Shown piece by piece: positions 48,814-58,005 of a stretch of 64,000 bases of DNA. This stretch comes from Luteimonas granuli (lineage in GTDB: Bacteria; Pseudomonadota; Gammaproteobacteria; Xanthomonadales; Xanthomonadaceae), in contig NZ_CP042218.1 in NCBI RefSeq assembly GCF_007795095.1, positions 2,397,001 through 2,461,000 of the forward strand, given 5' to 3'. The translations under genes were made by a program, and so were the position numbers. Under the pieces are notes generated by a model. The model did not search any database. It was given only the letters and a program-made list of their open reading frames with translations, and was not told the DNA's origin. Each line of letters begins with the position of its first letter. Position 1 is the stretch's first letter.

Positions 48814-49572
48814 ATGACCTGGACGCTCAGGTTCCAGGGCGTGGGCAGCGCGTCGGCACCGGCGCTGGGCGCGACGATGGCGACCATCGAGCGCGACGGC
48901 GCGCCGTGGCTCGCGATCGACTGCGGCGCCGAGGGGCTGACCGCGTACCTCGCCCACTACGGCGCGCCGCCGCCGGCGCTGTTCGTCACCCACGTGCATT
49001 TCGACCACGTCGCCGGCTTCGAGCGCCTGTTCGTGGCGAACTGGTTCGACCCGACGCGCCGTGGCCGCATGCCGCTGTACGTGCCGGTGGACGTGCTGCC
49101 GCTGCTGCACAGGCGGGTCGCGTCCTACCCCAATGCGCTGGCCGAGGGCGGCGCGAACTTCTGGGACGCGTTCCGCGTGGTGCCGGTGGACGACGCCTTC
49201 TGGCATGACGGCCTGCGCCTGGAAGTCTTCGAGGCCCGACACCACTGGCCGCGGACCGCCTTCGGCCTGCGCCTGCGCGGCAGCCTCGCCTGGACCGGCG
49301 ACACGCGTCCGATCCCGGAGGTGCTGGCCGCGATGGCGGACCAGGGCGAGCTGATCGCGCACGACTGCGGCCTTCATGGCAATCCGTCCCACAGCGGCAT
49401 CGACGACCTCGAGCGCGAATACGCGCCGGACCTGTTGCGCCGCTGCGTGCTGTACCACTACGCCAGCGAGGCCGACGGCGAGGCCCTGCGCGCGCGAGGG
49501 CATCGCGTGGCGCGGGCCGGCGAGGCATTCACGCTGGCCCCACCCGTGATGCATCCCGCGCTGGCATCCTGA
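48814..49572 (+). CDS. Metallo-beta-lactamase-fold hydrolase
   Basis: A 252-aa MBL-fold protein. The first metal motif is THVHFDHVAGF (HxHxDH), with later ligands in FEARHHWP, WTGDTRPI and AHDCGLHG. The N-terminus MTWTLRFQGVGSASAPALGA is typical of the cyclic-nucleotide phosphodiesterase/RNase Z-like subgroup rather than glyoxalase II. Substrate unknown. It is tightly linked to kdkA (two bases), so probably co-transcribed. A GTG-like longer start at 48793 would overlap kdkA. Confidence 0.88.
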   Translation: MTWTLRFQGVGSASAPALGATMATIERDGAPWLAIDCGAEGLTAYLAHYGAPPPALFVTHVHFDHVAGFERLFVANWFDPTRRGRMPLYVPVDVLPLLHRRVASYPNALAEGGANFWDAFRVVPVDDAFWHDGLRLEVFEARHHWPRTAFGLRLRGSLAWTGDTRPIPEVLAAMADQGELIAHDCGLHGNPSHSGIDDLEREYAPDLLRRCVLYHYASEADGEALRARGHRVARAGEAFTLAPPVMHPALAS

Positions 49573-49622
49573 TCGGGAGTGCGCCGACATCGGCGCATGT
49601 CCCTCACGAACGGAGGATATCC

Positions 49623-50729
49623 GTGAGCCATCGACGCATCTTCGCCCCGCTGCTGGTCGCGCTGTGCGGCACGTCGGCCGCCATCCCCGCCCTGGCCCAG
49701 TCGCTGGACGCCGCCGCGGGTCCCGCGCGCAAGGCCGCGCTGCTCGTGGGCAACAAGTCCGCCGCCAGCGTCTGGCGCCTGGACCTGGCCGACGGCGCGA
49801 AGCTCGGCGAGGCCGCGACCGGGCAGGGGCCGCACGAGATCGCCGTGGCGCCGGGCGGGCGCATCGCCGTGGTCGCCGACTATGGCGTGGGCGACGTACC
49901 AGGCAATACGCTCACGGTGCTGGACCTGGGCGGCGGCGCAGCGCGCTCGATCGATCTGGGCGACAACACCAGGCCTCACGGTCTGCGCTTCCTGCCCGGT
50001 GGCACGCGCCTGGTCGCGACCGCCGAGGGCAGCGACGCGCTGGTGGTGGTGGACGTCGCCGCCGGCAGTGTCGAAGGCGTGATCGACATCGGCCCAGGGA
50101 CGGGACACATGGTGGCGCTGTCGGCCGACGGGGGCATTGCCTATGTCACCAAGGTCGGCAACGGCGGCCTGGTCCGCGTGGACCTGGCCGCGGCGGGCCG
50201 CGATGGCAACGACGACGCGCGCGCCGCGGACGGATCCAGCGACGGATTCGCCGCAGTCCGCGAGATCCATGCCGGCGCGGGTGCCGAAGGCATCGACGTC
50301 GCGCCCGACGGCACCGTCTGGGTCAGCAATCGCGAGGCCGGCACCGTGACCGTGCACGATCCCGACTCACTGGCGGTCCTCGACACGCTGTCGAGCCCGG
50401 GCTTCCCGATCCGTCTCGTCTTCACTCCCGACGGCCGGCACGCCCTCGTGACCAACGCCCGCGCGGCGACGCTGACGGTGTTTGACGCCGCCATCCGCAA
50501 GCCGGTGGCCACGGTCGCGCTGGAGCCCGAGGGCGTGGAGCTGCACGACACCATGCTCGGCCGCGCGGCGCTGCCCATCGGCGCCATCGCCGACCCCGAC
50601 GGCAGCCGCGTCTTCGTCGCGGTCAGCGGCGCCGACCGCGTCGCGGTCATCGACACGGCGACGTGGACGGTGGCGGAGTACTGGGAGACGGGCCGCGAGC
50701 CCGACGCGCTGGGGATCGTCGCGCCCTGA
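49623..50729 (+). CDS. Secreted YncE-like beta-propeller protein
   Basis: A 368-aa exported protein. GTG start with GGAGG before it and signal peptide (IFAPLLVALCGTSAAIPALAQ). The mature chain contains about seven repeats of a blade pattern (for example PHEIAVAPGGRIAVVADYG, PHGLRFLPGGTRLVATAEG, GHMVALSADGGIAYVTKVG, AEGIDVAPDGTVWVSNREA), as in YncE/lactonase-type 7-bladed propellers. The function of such periplasmic propellers is largely unknown. No quinoprotein Trp-docking motif was noticed. Confidence 0.88.
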   Translation: MSHRRIFAPLLVALCGTSAAIPALAQSLDAAAGPARKAALLVGNKSAASVWRLDLADGAKLGEAATGQGPHEIAVAPGGRIAVVADYGVGDVPGNTLTVLDLGGGAARSIDLGDNTRPHGLRFLPGGTRLVATAEGSDALVVVDVAAGSVEGVIDIGPGTGHMVALSADGGIAYVTKVGNGGLVRVDLAAAGRDGNDDARAADGSSDGFAAVREIHAGAGAEGIDVAPDGTVWVSNREAGTVTVHDPDSLAVLDTLSSPGFPIRLVFTPDGRHALVTNARAATLTVFDAAIRKPVATVALEPEGVELHDTMLGRAALPIGAIADPDGSRVFVAVSGADRVAVIDTATWTVAEYWETGREPDALGIVAP

Positions 50730-50758
50730 GCGCGAGGGTTTCCGCGGTCCGGAATGGA

Positions 50759-50866
50759 GGCGACCCCGCCGACTTGCCTCGGCGCCCGCGTCGATCGATA
50801 CCGTTGCTGCCTTCCGGCCCTGGCGGGGTTTTCGACCTAGCGTCGCGAGGGGCCGACGGGGCCACC
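50759..50866 (-). ncRNA. ffs: 4.5S (SRP) RNA
   Basis: On the minus strand the SRP domain IV core is present: GCCAGGGCCGGAAGGCAGCA with the GGAA tetraloop, the symmetric loop and the asymmetric AC loop. The ends pair over 15 bases (GGTGGCCCCGTCGGC with GTCGGCGGGGTCGCC), giving a 108-base hairpin of the small bacterial type. It binds Ffh and targets membrane proteins co-translationally. It sits 29 bases after the propeller gene, on the opposite strand. Confidence 0.92.
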
Positions 50867-50911
50867 ATGGAAACCTGCGGGCGCGCCCGTTGCGCGGCGC
50901 GCGTTTGAAGC

Positions 50912-51004
50912 TGGCGGAGAGAGGGGGATTCGAACCCCCGAAGCGCGGTTTAGACGCTTACACACTTTCCAGGCGTGCTCCTTCAACCACTCGGACACCT
51001 CTCC
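50912..51004 (-). tRNA. tRNA-Ser (anticodon GGA)
   Basis: 93 bases with encoded CCA. Acceptor GGAGAGG pairs with TCTCTCC, one G-U; anticodon GGA lies in CACGCCTGGAAAGTGTG; a long variable arm (TAAGCG...CGCTTC) follows. It reads UCC and UCU and is 45 bases upstream of the SRP RNA on the same strand, so the two may be one transcript. Confidence 0.95.
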
Positions 51005-51130
51005 GCACCTGGCCCGGACGTCACGCCTGCCTTGGCGCGGCCGCACGGGGGCCGCAATTCTAGCCTTCCGGCCGCTGAACCGACAAGGAAAAGGTTCTTC
51101 CAGACTCCGGGGTGACGGCGTGCGGTTGGC

Positions 51131-51342
51131 GTTGTCGCGCTCCTGCGCCCGTCGCGCCTTGGAGCCGCTTCGTTGTGGTCCGCGCAGCCCGTCCCGCGCA
51201 CAGGGGGTGTGCTCCCCCGGCCGTCTCCGCGTCCTGCTGCCACGGCCGGCCGCCGGCCATCCATGGCCGGCTCTGGGCATCCCCCCTGCGTTCGTGGCGG
51301 GCGGCCCGGACTCCATCGGAGCGTCCCTTCGGTCGGGAGAAG
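51131..51342. repeat. Interspersed intergenic repeat, copy B
   Basis: The 389-base gap between tRNA-Ser(GGA) and dnaX has no gene. It begins with GTTGTCGCGC. Bases 51161-51272 match copy A (29763-29874) over 112 bases with about six differences by eye, and 51281-51342 match the tail of copy A, with one rather than two 33-base units (starting TTCGTGGCGGGCGGCCCGG) and the same end GGGAGAAG. The right inverted-repeat arm seen in copy A is absent, so B looks like a shortened variant. dnaX begins 51 bases after it. Confidence 0.85.
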
Positions 51343-51393
51343 AGTCCGACAAGAAGGAACGGGCGTCACGCGCGTACATGGCAGAATGGCGGC

Positions 51394-53256
51394 ATGTCCT
51401 ACCTCGTCCTCGCCCGCAAGTGGCGCCCGAAGCGGTTCGCCGAACTGGTGGGCCAGGAACACGTGGTCCGCGCCCTGGTCAACGCGCTCGACTCAGGCCG
51501 CGTCCATCACGCCTTCCTGTTCACCGGCACCCGCGGCGTGGGCAAGACCACGATCGCGCGCATCTTCGCCAAGAGCCTGAACTGCGAGCGCGGGGCGTCC
51601 AGCGATCCCTGCGGCGAGTGCGAGACCTGCCAGGCCATCGACGCCGGCCGCTACATCGACCTGCTGGAGATCGACGCCGCCTCGAACACCGGCGTCGACA
51701 ACGTCCGCGACCTGATCGAGAACGCGCAGTACATGCCCTCGCGCGGACGCTACAAGGTGTACCTGATCGACGAGGTGCACATGCTCACCAAGGCGGCGTT
51801 CAACGCGCTGCTGAAGACGCTCGAGGAGCCGCCGGAGCACGTCAAGTTCCTGTTCGCGACCACCGACCCGCAGAAGCTGCTGGTGACGGTGCTGTCGCGC
51901 TGCCTGCAGTTCAACCTCAAGCGGCTGGAGGAGGAGCAGATCGGCGGCCAGCTGGCGAAGATCCTCGCTGCCGAGGGCATCGAGGCCGAGCCGGGTGCGG
52001 TGCGCCAGTTGGCGAAGGCCGCCGACGGCAGCCTGCGCGACGGCCTGTCGCTGCTCGACCAGGCGATCGCCTACAGCGGCGCAGGTGGAAGCGCGGCGCT
52101 AGGCGACGCGGCGGTGGCGTCCATGCTCGGGTCCGTCGACCGGACCCGGGTGGCGGGACTGCTTGCGGCGCTGGCGGATGGCGACGGGGCCTCGCTGATG
52201 GCGACGATCGAGGTGCTGGCGGGCTTCTCGCCCGACTGGAGCGGCGTGCTCGACGCGTTGGCCGAGGCCTTGCACCGCATCCAGGTGAAGCAGCTGGTGC
52301 CCGGCAGCGAGTTCGAGGCCGACGGCATCGACCTCGACGCCCTGGCGGCCGCGCTCCGCCCGGAGCTGGTGCAGCTCTGGTACCAGATGGCGGTCTCCGG
52401 CCGCCGCGACATCAGCCTGGCGCCGAGCGCGCGCGTGGGCTTCGAGATGAGCCTGCTGCGGATGCTGGCGTTCCGGCCGGCCGATGGCGGGGCGGAGGCC
52501 TCGCCTGCAGCGGGCGGGACGGTGGCCGGCGGTATCGGCGCCGGCGGCGGGCGCTCCGCGGCTGCCGCGGCACGCGCCGCGCTGGAGGGCGCCGGCCCGG
52601 TGCGGACGGTCGCCCCGGAGTCCGCCACGGTGCCATCGCGGGTGGCGGAAGCCCCGGCGTCCCTGCAACACGCGGCCCGTCCGCGGGTACCGGCGGAAAC
52701 GGAGGCACCGCCGTGGCCGGAGCCGGCGTCGCACGCCGCGCCAGGGCGGCCCGCCCCGGCAGCGGCAGGGCCACCGCCGCAGGCAAGCTCCTCCGGCCCG
52801 ACGCGACCAGTGGTTGCCGCGGCGCCGGCGGGCGGCCAGGGCACCGCGAGGCCGGTGGATCTCGATGCCGCCTCATGGCCCGACCTCGTCGCCGGCCTCG
52901 ACCTGCGGGGCCCGGTGCGGGAACTCGCCGCCAGCTCGGCCTTCGTCGCCTGCGACGACGGCGTGCTGCGCCTGTCGCTCCCCGAGTCCGACGACCACCT
53001 GCGCGCGCCGTTCCTGGTGCAGCAGCTGGCCGAAGCGCTGGGCGCGCGCTGGGGAACCGCACCCCAGGTCCGTTTCGAGGCCGCTGCGACGGCCGCCGGC
53101 GAGACCCTGCATGCGCGCAACGAGCGCGAGCGGGACGCGCGCCAGGGCGCCGCCGAAGCCGTCTTCCACAACGATCCGCACGTGCAGCGCCTGATGGAGC
53201 AGGGCGCGCGCGTGGTGCCGGATTCGATCCGACCGATACAGCAACAGGAGCACTGA
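51394..53256 (+). CDS. dnaX: DNA polymerase III gamma/tau subunit
   Basis: A 620-aa clamp-loader ATPase. AAA+ domain: Walker [18 protein letters not shown] (about 45-53), a C4 zinc module ([16 protein letters not shown]), Walker [10 protein letters not shown], and SRC motif LSRCLQF. Lid and collar domains run to about 370, then a Pro/Ala-rich linker (about 370-490) and a tau-like C-terminal domain. No A-rich slippery sequence for the gamma frameshift product was noticed; the gene is too GC-rich for the E. coli site. A CAGAAT -10 (51382-51387) lies six bases before the ATG, so the mRNA may be leaderless. Confidence 0.95.
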   Translation: MSYLVLARKWRPKRFAELVGQEHVVRALVNALDSGRVHHAFLFTGTRGVGKTTIARIFAKSLNCERGASSDPCGECETCQAIDAGRYIDLLEIDAASNTGVDNVRDLIENAQYMPSRGRYKVYLIDEVHMLTKAAFNALLKTLEEPPEHVKFLFATTDPQKLLVTVLSRCLQFNLKRLEEEQIGGQLAKILAAEGIEAEPGAVRQLAKAADGSLRDGLSLLDQAIAYSGAGGSAALGDAAVASMLGSVDRTRVAGLLAALADGDGASLMATIEVLAGFSPDWSGVLDALAEALHRIQVKQLVPGSEFEADGIDLDALAAALRPELVQLWYQMAVSGRRDISLAPSARVGFEMSLLRMLAFRPADGGAEASPAAGGTVAGGIGAGGGRSAAAAARAALEGAGPVRTVAPESATVPSRVAEAPASLQHAARPRVPAETEAPPWPEPASHAAPGRPAPAAAGPPPQASSSGPTRPVVAAAPAGGQGTARPVDLDAASWPDLVAGLDLRGPVRELAASSAFVACDDGVLRLSLPESDDHLRAPFLVQQLAEALGARWGTAPQVRFEAAATAAGETLHARNERERDARQGAAEAVFHNDPHVQRLMEQGARVVPDSIRPIQQQEH

Positions 53257-53257
53257 C

Positions 53258-53578
53258 ATGCGCGGGAACATCGCCCAGCTGATGCAGCAGGCGCAGAAGA
53301 TGCAGGAAAACCTGCAGAAGGCGCAGGCCGAACTGGCCAACATCGAAGTCACCGGCAGCGCTGGCGGCGGCATGGTCACGGTCACCCTGACCGGCCGCAA
53401 GGAGTGCCGCAAGGTCCGCATCGATCCCAGCGTGCTGTCCGACCCGGAGATGGCGGAGGACCTGGTCGCCGCCGCGTTCAACGACGCGAGCAACAAGGTC
53501 GACGCCGAATCGCAGGCGAAGATGGGCGCCGCGACCGCGGGCATGCCCCTGCCGCCCGGCATGAAGATGCCCTTCTGA
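53258..53578 (+). CDS. YbaB/EbfC-family nucleoid-associated protein
   Basis: A 106-aa DNA-binding protein that forms tweezer-like dimers ([20 protein letters not shown], then [22 protein letters not shown]). It starts one base after the dnaX stop and precedes recR, the conserved dnaX-ybaB-recR order. The C-terminus is Pro/Met rich and short. Confidence 0.95.
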   Translation: MRGNIAQLMQQAQKMQENLQKAQAELANIEVTGSAGGGMVTVTLTGRKECRKVRIDPSVLSDPEMAEDLVAAAFNDASNKVDAESQAKMGAATAGMPLPPGMKMPF

Positions 53579-53606
53579 GCGGGCCGCGCCGCCGCACCGC
53601 AGCTCC

Positions 53607-54203
53607 GTGAGCGTTCCCCTGCTCGAACAGCTGGTCGAAGCCTTCCGGGTGCTGCCCGGCGTGGGCCAGAAGACCGCGCAGCGCATGGCCTACCACGTGC
53701 TCGAACGCGGGCGCGACGGCGGCCGGCGCCTGGCCGAGGTGCTGGGCGAAGCGGTGGAGAAGATCGGCCACTGCGAGCGCTGCCGCGACTTCAGCGAGAC
53801 TCCGCTGTGTCCGACCTGCGCCAGCGCTTCGCGCGACGCACACCTCCTCTGCGCGGTGGAATCCCCCGCCGACCGGCTCGCGATCGAGCAGGCTACCGGC
53901 TACCGTGGTCTCTACTTCGTACTGCAGGGGCGGTTGAGTCCGCTCGACGGCATCGGCCCGCGCGAACTCGGCCTGCACACGCTCGGCGAACGCCTGGCCG
54001 AGGGCGAAGTGCAGGAGCTGATCATCGCCACCAACCCCACCGTCGAGGGCGAGGCCACCGCGCACTACCTCGCACAGCTCGCGCGCCAGCACGGCGTGCG
54101 CCCCAGCCGCCCGGCGCACGGCCTGCCGCTGGGCGGCGAGCTGGAATACGTCGACCGCGGCACGCTGTCGCACGCCTTCGGAAGCCGCGGCGAGATGCCC
54201 TAG
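53607..54203 (+). CDS. recR: Recombination protein RecR
   Basis: A 198-aa protein acting with RecFO to load RecA at gaps. An N-terminal HhH motif ([19 protein letters not shown]), a C4 zinc finger ([16 protein letters not shown]) and a Toprim domain ([16 protein letters not shown] ... [12 protein letters not shown]) are complete. It starts at GTG (53607), 28 bases after ybaB; no ATG is available at the conserved N-terminus. Confidence 0.96.
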   Translation: MSVPLLEQLVEAFRVLPGVGQKTAQRMAYHVLERGRDGGRRLAEVLGEAVEKIGHCERCRDFSETPLCPTCASASRDAHLLCAVESPADRLAIEQATGYRGLYFVLQGRLSPLDGIGPRELGLHTLGERLAEGEVQELIIATNPTVEGEATAHYLAQLARQHGVRPSRPAHGLPLGGELEYVDRGTLSHAFGSRGEMP

Positions 54204-54212
54204 GAGACCACG

Positions 54213-54560
54213 ATGACGACCATCTTCCACCGCATCATCAAGCGAGAGCTCCCCGCCGACATCGTCTACGAGGACGAACACCTCATCGCCTTCCGCGACA
54301 TCGCGCCGCAGGCGCCCGTGCACGTGCTGTTCGTGCCCAAGGTGGACGTGGCCACGCTCAACGACCTGCGGGCGGATCAGGCCGAGATCGTCGGCCGCCT
54401 GGCGCTTGCCGCCGCCGCCTATGCGAAGAAGGAAGGCTTCGACGAGGACGGCTACCGCATCGTCATGAACTGCAACGAAGACGCCGGCCAGACCGTGTTC
54501 CAGATCCACCTGCACCTTCTGGCGGGAGCGCCGCTCGGCCGCTTCGGCACCAAGGGCTGA
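54213..54560 (+). CDS. HIT-family nucleotide hydrolase with altered triad
   Basis: A 115-aa histidine-triad protein of the HinT group, which hydrolyses nucleoside phosphoramidates. The triad region reads VFQIHLHLLAG, so the usual first His of H-x-H-x-H is Gln while the nucleophilic and third His remain. IFHRIIKRELPADIVYEDE at the N-terminus and ALLAGAPLGRFG at the end are typical. It follows recR by nine bases and is tail-to-tail with the Slp gene one base away. Confidence 0.9.
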   Translation: MTTIFHRIIKRELPADIVYEDEHLIAFRDIAPQAPVHVLFVPKVDVATLNDLRADQAEIVGRLALAAAAYAKKEGFDEDGYRIVMNCNEDAGQTVFQIHLHLLAGAPLGRFGTKG

Positions 54561-54561
54561 G

Positions 54562-55047
54562 TTACCAGGAGCCCCACCACGGCCAGGGGGCGGGCCGGGT
54601 CACCACGCGCACCCGCTCCCGCTCCGGCCAGAGGTAGACGACGTCGGCGTCGAGCAGCGGGAAGCGGTAGCTGTAGCCCCCGATGCGGCGGCTCTCGTGC
54701 CCCGACAGGCGCCCGGTGAAGGTGACCTCGCGGTTCACTTCGAAGACCGCCGGGTCGTAGAAGCCGGTACGGCAGGCGATGAAGCGGCCGCCGGCGTCGT
54801 TGTCGCGCCACTGCGGCCGCCCGTAGGCGTCAAGGCGGCTGGAGACCATCTCGAAGCAGGTGCTGTCCGGGCGCGGTTCGACCTGGACGATGCGTCCTCC
54901 CCAGCGGACCTGGCGCCCGGTGGCGTCGGTCTCCGCGGCCTGGTGGGGCGTGAGCGGGGAGTAGTCACCCTGCAGGGGAACCGGCTGGGTGGCACAGGCG
55001 GCCAGCAGGGTGGTGGCGGCCAGTGCGGTGAGGGTGCGGTGGCGCAT
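54562..55047 (-). CDS. Slp-family outer-membrane lipoprotein
   Basis: A 161-aa lipoprotein (LTALAATTLLAACATQPVP, lipobox LLAAC). The mature sequence (SPLTPHQAAETDATGRQVRWGGRIVQVEPR, then FTGRLSGHESRRIGGYSYRFPLLDADVVYLWP) matches the Slp/YeaY beta-barrel-like lipoprotein pattern, linked in enterobacteria to stationary phase or acid stress. The mature part ends in Trp-rich residues. It follows the transglutaminase gene by 33 bases on the same strand and may belong to that operon. Confidence 0.85.
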   Translation of the reverse strand: MRHRTLTALAATTLLAACATQPVPLQGDYSPLTPHQAAETDATGRQVRWGGRIVQVEPRPDSTCFEMVSSRLDAYGRPQWRDNDAGGRFIACRTGFYDPAVFEVNREVTFTGRLSGHESRRIGGYSYRFPLLDADVVYLWPERERVRVVTRPAPWPWWGSW

Positions 55048-55080
55048 GTCGGGTCTCCGGGGCCCCGGCCGGGGCCGTGC

Positions 55081-57030
55081 TCAGGGGCGGTGCGCGCGCA
55101 GGTCCCGCAGCAGCCCGCGGGCCCGGTCGTCGCTCCCCGGAGCGTAGCGCCAATCGCTGAAACGTGCGCTGAGGGCGACCAGTCCCGCCGACCGTGGGCG
55201 CAGCGCCGCCACCCGGGCCGCCCAGGCGCCCGCGGTCTCGTGCCGGTGACGGGCCAGGCCCAAGCGGGCATAGCGTGCGCCCAGGCGGTGCCAGGCGCGC
55301 AGCATCGGGTCATGTTCGCGCTCGCCCCGCGCCACCAGCCAGAGCATCGCGGCCAGGGCCAGGCCGGCCACCAGCGCGAAGAGCAGCGCCAACTGGCCGC
55401 CGCCCGGGTCGCTTCCGCCGAAGGCGTGCAGCAGGCGCGCCTGCCGGCCGGCATCGAAGCCCAGCACCAGGTCGTTCCAGCCGCGCCGCATCCAGTCCCC
55501 GAGATCCAGCACCGGCGCGAGCGCCTGCAGGCCGCCAAGTCCCCGGCCGGCGCGGTCCTCGATGGTGTCGTAGATGCGCTCGGGAGCCACCGCCGCGGTC
55601 GGGTCCACGCGCACCCAGCCGCGCGCCGGGAGCCAGACCTCCGCCCAGGCATGGGCGTCGGAATTGCGCACGATCCAGTAGTCGCCCACGGGGTTGCGAT
55701 AGCCGCCCACGTAGCCGGTGACCACGCGCGCAGGGATGCCCGAGGCGCGCATCAGTACGACGAACGCGGAGCTGAAGTGTTCGCAGAAGCCCTGCTTCCG
55801 GTCGAACAGGAACTCGTCCACCGCGTGGCGGCCGGGCAGCGGCGTGGCCAGGGTGTAGCCGAACTCGGTGCGGATCCAGGAGAGGGCGCGCTCGACGATG
55901 GCGGCATCGGCGGCCGCGCCTTCGCCGGCCGCGGCCCGCCATTGGTCCGCGAGGGCCAGAGTGCGTGGATTGAAGCCTTCGGGCAGGCGCAGTGCGGCCT
56001 CGCGCAGGAGCGGGCGCAGCTCGGGTTCGAACGACACCGGCGCGGCGGAAGTGATCCGCCAGCGGGTGATCCAGGACAGCGGCCGTCGCGTGCCCAGCGT
56101 GTGCTCGTACGCACGGTGCGCGCCTTCGGGCACGGTCACCGGCAGCTCCAGCGCGACGAGCATCCTGCGCTCGGTGGGTTCGACCACGAGCTCATAGGCA
56201 TAGTGCGTGGCGCCGTGTTCGACCGCGGCGGCGGGGAGCGCGGCGTGCCAGCGCGACGCGGTCCACTCGCGCCCGTCGTAGTTCCACAACACGGGGCCGC
56301 GCCAGTACATCTCCGAGGTCGGCGGCGCTGCGCCGTCGAAGGTGACGCGCAGCGCCGGTCTGTCGTCGACCAGCATGTCGACCCATTCGCCAGGCGCCAT
56401 GCTGTCGGACAGGCCGGTGCGGGCGACGGCGTTCTCCGGCACGCCCCACAGCGGCGTGGTCATGCGCGGGAACAGCCAGAACGCGGCCAGGGCCAGCGGC
56501 AGGCCGATGGCCACCATCGTCCCGACGCGGCGCAGCCGCTCCGCCGGGCGCAGGCCGTCGTTCGAGCCGTCCTCCAGCTCGGCCAGGCGCGACATCGCCG
56601 CCAGCGCCAACAGCGCGGCCGCCAGGCCCAGCAGCAGGCTCAGCGGACCCTGGTCGAGCAGGAAGGTTGCGAACGGCGCGAACAGGGCGAAGCCGAGCAG
56701 GCTGCGCGCGTCGCGCAGCGTCACCAGTTCCACCGGCTTGGCCGCGAGCATGGCGGCGAGCAGCGCACAGGCGGTGTCGCGCCCGAAGCCACCGCGCGCG
56801 CCGGTCAGCACCAGTCCAACGAGCACAAGCACCAGCAGCAGCCGCAGCACCGAGGGCAGCCTGCGTCGCCAGGACAGCGCGCTGACCACGGCCGCCACCG
56901 CGGCCAGTCCGACGGCCAGCGGGCCGGGCAGCTGCAGCAGCAGTGGCAGCAAGCAAGCGGCCGCCGCCACCAGGGTCCCGGCGCGCGCCTGCGGATCCAA
57001 CGCGGGACTGCGCCGACGCGCGTCAACCAT
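55081..57030 (-). CDS. TgpA-like membrane transglutaminase (DUF3488)
   Basis: A 649-aa protein with about six N-terminal membrane segments (to about residue 175), a periplasmic papain-like transglutaminase core and a final membrane segment near residue 545. The catalytic Cys is in KQGFCEHFSSAFV, His in SDAHAWAEVWLPARGW and Asp in RVDPTAAV. Related TgpA acts on the bacterial envelope. It is encoded after moxR and DUF58, with its start inside the end of the DUF58 gene. The three-gene set is common, but its substrate is unknown. Confidence 0.92.
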   Translation of the reverse strand: MVDARRRSPALDPQARAGTLVAAAACLLPLLLQLPGPLAVGLAAVAAVVSALSWRRRLPSVLRLLLVLVLVGLVLTGARGGFGRDTACALLAAMLAAKPVELVTLRDARSLLGFALFAPFATFLLDQGPLSLLLGLAAALLALAAMSRLAELEDGSNDGLRPAERLRRVGTMVAIGLPLALAAFWLFPRMTTPLWGVPENAVARTGLSDSMAPGEWVDMLVDDRPALRVTFDGAAPPTSEMYWRGPVLWNYDGREWTASRWHAALPAAAVEHGATHYAYELVVEPTERRMLVALELPVTVPEGAHRAYEHTLGTRRPLSWITRWRITSAAPVSFEPELRPLLREAALRLPEGFNPRTLALADQWRAAAGEGAAADAAIVERALSWIRTEFGYTLATPLPGRHAVDEFLFDRKQGFCEHFSSAFVVLMRASGIPARVVTGYVGGYRNPVGDYWIVRNSDAHAWAEVWLPARGWVRVDPTAAVAPERIYDTIEDRAGRGLGGLQALAPVLDLGDWMRRGWNDLVLGFDAGRQARLLHAFGGSDPGGGQLALLFALVAGLALAAMLWLVARGEREHDPMLRAWHRLGARYARLGLARHRHETAGAWAARVAALRPRSAGLVALSARFSDWRYAPGSDDRARGLLRDLRAHRP

Positions 57031-58003
57031 CGCCGGTCCCCGCGTCCACGGCCGGGGCCGCGGGCAGCAAGGCCAGCGCACGCAGGCAGGCGTGGCGATG
57101 CGCCGCTCCGCGGCCGGGGCCGACGTCCTGCTGCGGCAGGCGGAGCCGGTAGCGACGGCCCTCGCGCTCGGCCTCGTCGACCCAGCGTGCGAGCCTGCGG
57201 ATGCGGTGCTCGTGGCCGAGCGCGAGCGCCGACCAGTCCAGCACCACGTCCCCGCCCTGCGGCTGCTCGTATTCGCGGACGAGGAGGGCACCGCGCCGCG
57301 CCGACGGTTTCCAGGCGATCATCCGCCGCGAATCGCCGCGACGCCAGGCGCGCAGGTGGTGCACGTCGTCGCCGGCGGGATGCAGCCGCGCCTGCGGCGC
57401 ATCGCCGGCGCCCTGCGGCAGCGGCGGCCCCCCGGCCTCCGGGTGCGGATAGACCAGCAGCGGGTCCGCCGGCCAGGCGTAGGCCCAGGCGCGTGCGATG
57501 CCCAGCGGGCGGATGGTGGACAGCGTGATCCGGCCGGGCTGAAGCCAGCCGCGGCGATGGGTGGGCAGGACCAGGCGCGCATCCCCGGCACCGTCGAGCA
57601 GCGGAACCGTGGTCGCCGCCTCGTCCAGCGCCAGTCGCAGGCCGCGTCGCGGACGGCCTGGATCGGTCCGCAGGTGCACGCGTATCTCTATCGGAGCACC
57701 GGCGGGCACCGGCTCGGCGTCGATCGCGACCACGCGCAGGCCGGAAAGCTGCAGATGCGCGGCGAACAGGCTGGCATTGCCCGCGCCCGCCAGCAGCAGC
57801 CCCAGCAGCAGTGCCGGGTTGTTGTTGTAGTTCAGCGCGCCGACCAGCATCACCGTCAGCAGCGCGAGGAAGAAGATCCCGAAGGCGGTCGGCAGGATGT
57901 AGATGCGGCGACGGTCGAACACGACCGGAAGCGGCTCCGGACCCCTCGGACGCGCCAACGCATCCAGGCGCGAGCGCAGGCCGGACAGCCGCCCGCGCGC
58001 CAT
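57023..58003 (-). CDS. DUF58 protein (VWA-like, MoxR partner)
   Basis: A 326-aa protein with two membrane segments close together (YILPTAFGIFFLALLTVML and NNPALLLGLLLAGAGNASL, about 35-80) followed by a soluble region. The DUF58 hallmark WKPSARRGALLVREYEQP lies at about 225-242. Such proteins are thought to be substrates or adaptors of MoxR AAA+ chaperones. It starts two bases after the moxR stop and overlaps the transglutaminase start. Confidence 0.92.
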   Translation of the reverse strand: MARGRLSGLRSRLDALARPRGPEPLPVVFDRRRIYILPTAFGIFFLALLTVMLVGALNYNNNPALLLGLLLAGAGNASLFAAHLQLSGLRVVAIDAEPVPAGAPIEIRVHLRTDPGRPRRGLRLALDEAATTVPLLDGAGDARLVLPTHRRGWLQPGRITLSTIRPLGIARAWAYAWPADPLLVYPHPEAGGPPLPQGAGDAPQARLHPAGDDVHHLRAWRRGDSRRMIAWKPSARRGALLVREYEQPQGGDVVLDWSALALGHEHRIRRLARWVDEAEREGRRYRLRLPQQDVGPGRGAAHRHACLRALALLPAAPAVDAGTGDG

Positions 58004-58005
58004 GC

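Noticed and set aside
51112-51393. N-terminal extension of DnaX through the repeat
   Set aside because: The extension is repeat sequence; the conserved DnaX N-terminus begins at [12 protein letters not shown].
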